DNA from: Asaia bogorensis
GTDB taxonomy: Bacteria; Pseudomonadota; Alphaproteobacteria; Acetobacterales; Acetobacteraceae
DNA: 7,607 bases
Reading direction: 5' to 3'
Assembly (NCBI GenBank): GCA_945874515.1
Contig: CAMCHA010000105.1
Coordinates: forward strand, 1-7,607
The notes below the pieces were generated by a model that saw only the letters and a list, made by a program, of their open reading frames with translations, did no database searches and was not told the DNA's origin. A program made the position numbers and the translations under genes. Positions 6,595-7,607 of the stretch are shown here, in pieces (positions within the stretch are counted from its first letter, which is position 1; every line of letters starts with the position of its first letter).

Positions 6595-7568
6595 GTATTG
6601 CGATCAGTCTCCGCGCTTGTGGCAAGACTTGGGCCGGTGGTGCCCGCGGATTGCTTCCGATTGACATGGACATCACCGCTGGCGAGACACTTGTGCTGCT
6701 AGGCCCTTCGGGATGCGGCAAGACAACGTTATTGCGATTGATTGCGGGTCTTGAGATGCCGGATGCAGGTGGGCAGGTTCTGTTTGACGGCAAGGATGTA
6801 GCCCGCCTGCCAATAGAACGGCGCAATGTTGGCATGGTGTTTCAATCCTATGCTCTTTTCCCCAACATGGATGTGACTGGCAATATAGGTTACGGGCTGC
6901 GTGTACGCGGCACCCCAAAGAATGAGGTTCAGAAGCGCGTCGCCGAAATGCTGGAGATGATGCAGCTCACTGAATTCAGAAATCGCTCGATTGATGCGCT
7001 TTCGGGCGGGCAGCGGCAGAGGGTAGCACTCGCCCGCGCGATAGCGCCTCGGCCGCAAGTGCTCCTGTTGGATGAACCCCTGTCAGCGCTTGATGCACGT
7101 TTGCGGGATCAATTGCGTCAGGAAATTGATACGCTGCTGCGCGCGCTTGGCATCACGGCGATTTATGTGACCCATGACCAATCGGAAGCCATGGCGCTTG
7201 GCGACCGAATCTGCGTGATGGAGGCGGGAAGGATTGCACAGATTGGATCGGGCCGTGATCTTTATCATCATCCAGCCAATACATTCGTGGCTGATTTCAT
7301 TGGAGACGCCAATAAGTATGTAACCCAAACAGGAGAAGTGATCCTACGACCCGAGGAATTGAGCCTGCGGCCCGACATGAATGGAGCCTTCATGATCACG
7401 CGCGTGACTTTTTTGGGCCCCGTTCTGCGCGTCATGGTCCGCCATCGGGACGGGCAGGAACTGCGCGCCGATGTGCCGGATGACTTAACGCTTCAACCAG
7501 GAACGCGGGTTGACGTAATAGTCGGAGGATCCGCGCTTATGAAAGCCGATCCGCCTGCTTTGGATTGA
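6591..7568 (+). CDS. ABC transporter ATPase, PotA/PhnT-like with TOBE-type C-terminus
   Basis: Cytoplasmic ATPase energising the right importer, 325 residues. Motifs: Walker A GPSGCGKT (38-45), Q-loop Q85 in FQSYALFPNMDV, signature LSGGQ (137-141), Walker B LLLDEP (158-163), D-loop SALDA (165-169), switch His195 in YVTHDQSEAM. Q-loop to signature spacing is 52 residues, the ordinary MalK/PotA value, unlike the left-operon ATPase. After about residue 240 comes a short TOBE-type domain with ILRPEEL (251-257) and LGPVLRVMVRHRDGQELRADV (275-295). The start overlaps the permease 2 stop by four bases (ATGA) with AAGGGGG six bases upstream. It is the last gene visible on this strand and all catalytic residues are present. 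Confidence 0.95.
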   Translation: MSIAISLRACGKTWAGGARGLLPIDMDITAGETLVLLGPSGCGKTTLLRLIAGLEMPDAGGQVLFDGKDVARLPIERRNVGMVFQSYALFPNMDVTGNIGYGLRVRGTPKNEVQKRVAEMLEMMQLTEFRNRSIDALSGGQRQRVALARAIAPRPQVLLLDEPLSALDARLRDQLRQEIDTLLRALGITAIYVTHDQSEAMALGDRICVMEAGRIAQIGSGRDLYHHPANTFVADFIGDANKYVTQTGEVILRPEELSLRPDMNGAFMITRVTFLGPVLRVMVRHRDGQELRADVPDDLTLQPGTRVDVIVGGSALMKADPPALD

Positions 7569-7607
7569 GGGTTTCCGCTTCTTTGGGGAACGTGTCCTTC
7601 GTGAGTC
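7569..7607. other. Short tail after the right operon, nothing identified
   Basis: The final 39 bases show no obvious terminator hairpin with a U-run, no tRNA end and no start with a Shine-Dalgarno. Whether the operon continues beyond the window cannot be told. Confidence 0.5.

Overview
The window holds two complete or nearly complete ABC-type uptake systems, arranged back to back and transcribed away from a shared control region of about 305 bp (3697-4001). Coding density is high, G+C is moderately high, junctions are tightly overlapped, both binding proteins have twin-arginine-like signal peptides, and the protein sequences look proteobacterial. Together these suggest an alphaproteobacterium (inference; genus not resolvable). 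I see no RNA gene, insertion sequence, CRISPR array or phage gene.

Left, minus strand (3696 down to beyond position 1): ATPase, permease A, permease B, then a binding protein cut by the left edge. This is a CUT1-type system (MalFGK/UgpBAEC-like). Its binding protein carries the STP-x-LYYN block seen in UgpB-like proteins, so sugars, polyols or glycerol-3-phosphate-type ligands are the natural candidates. The order is unusual, with the ATPase first and the binding protein last. The ATPase has about 18 extra residues between the Q-loop and the signature motif.

Right, plus strand (4002-7568): binding protein, permease 1, permease 2, ATPase. This is a PotABCD / PhnSTUV / FbpABC-like system with two separate permeases of about 265 residues. 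The ligand cannot be read from sequence; polyamines, 2-aminoethylphosphonate or another small charged compound are possible. The binding protein has only two cysteines, in a CxxC near its mature N terminus.

Within each operon the junctions overlap by 1, 4 or 8 nt, except a 26-nt gap before the left binding protein, so translational coupling is likely. The control region holds several short inverted repeats and a weak Pho-box-like direct repeat, but no convincing sigma-70 promoter by eye. No regulator, catabolic enzyme or other metabolic gene is inside the window, so the substrates remain open. I did not find a plainly new biological system. The more interesting points are the divergent pairing of two different transporter classes, the CxxC binding protein, and the control region.
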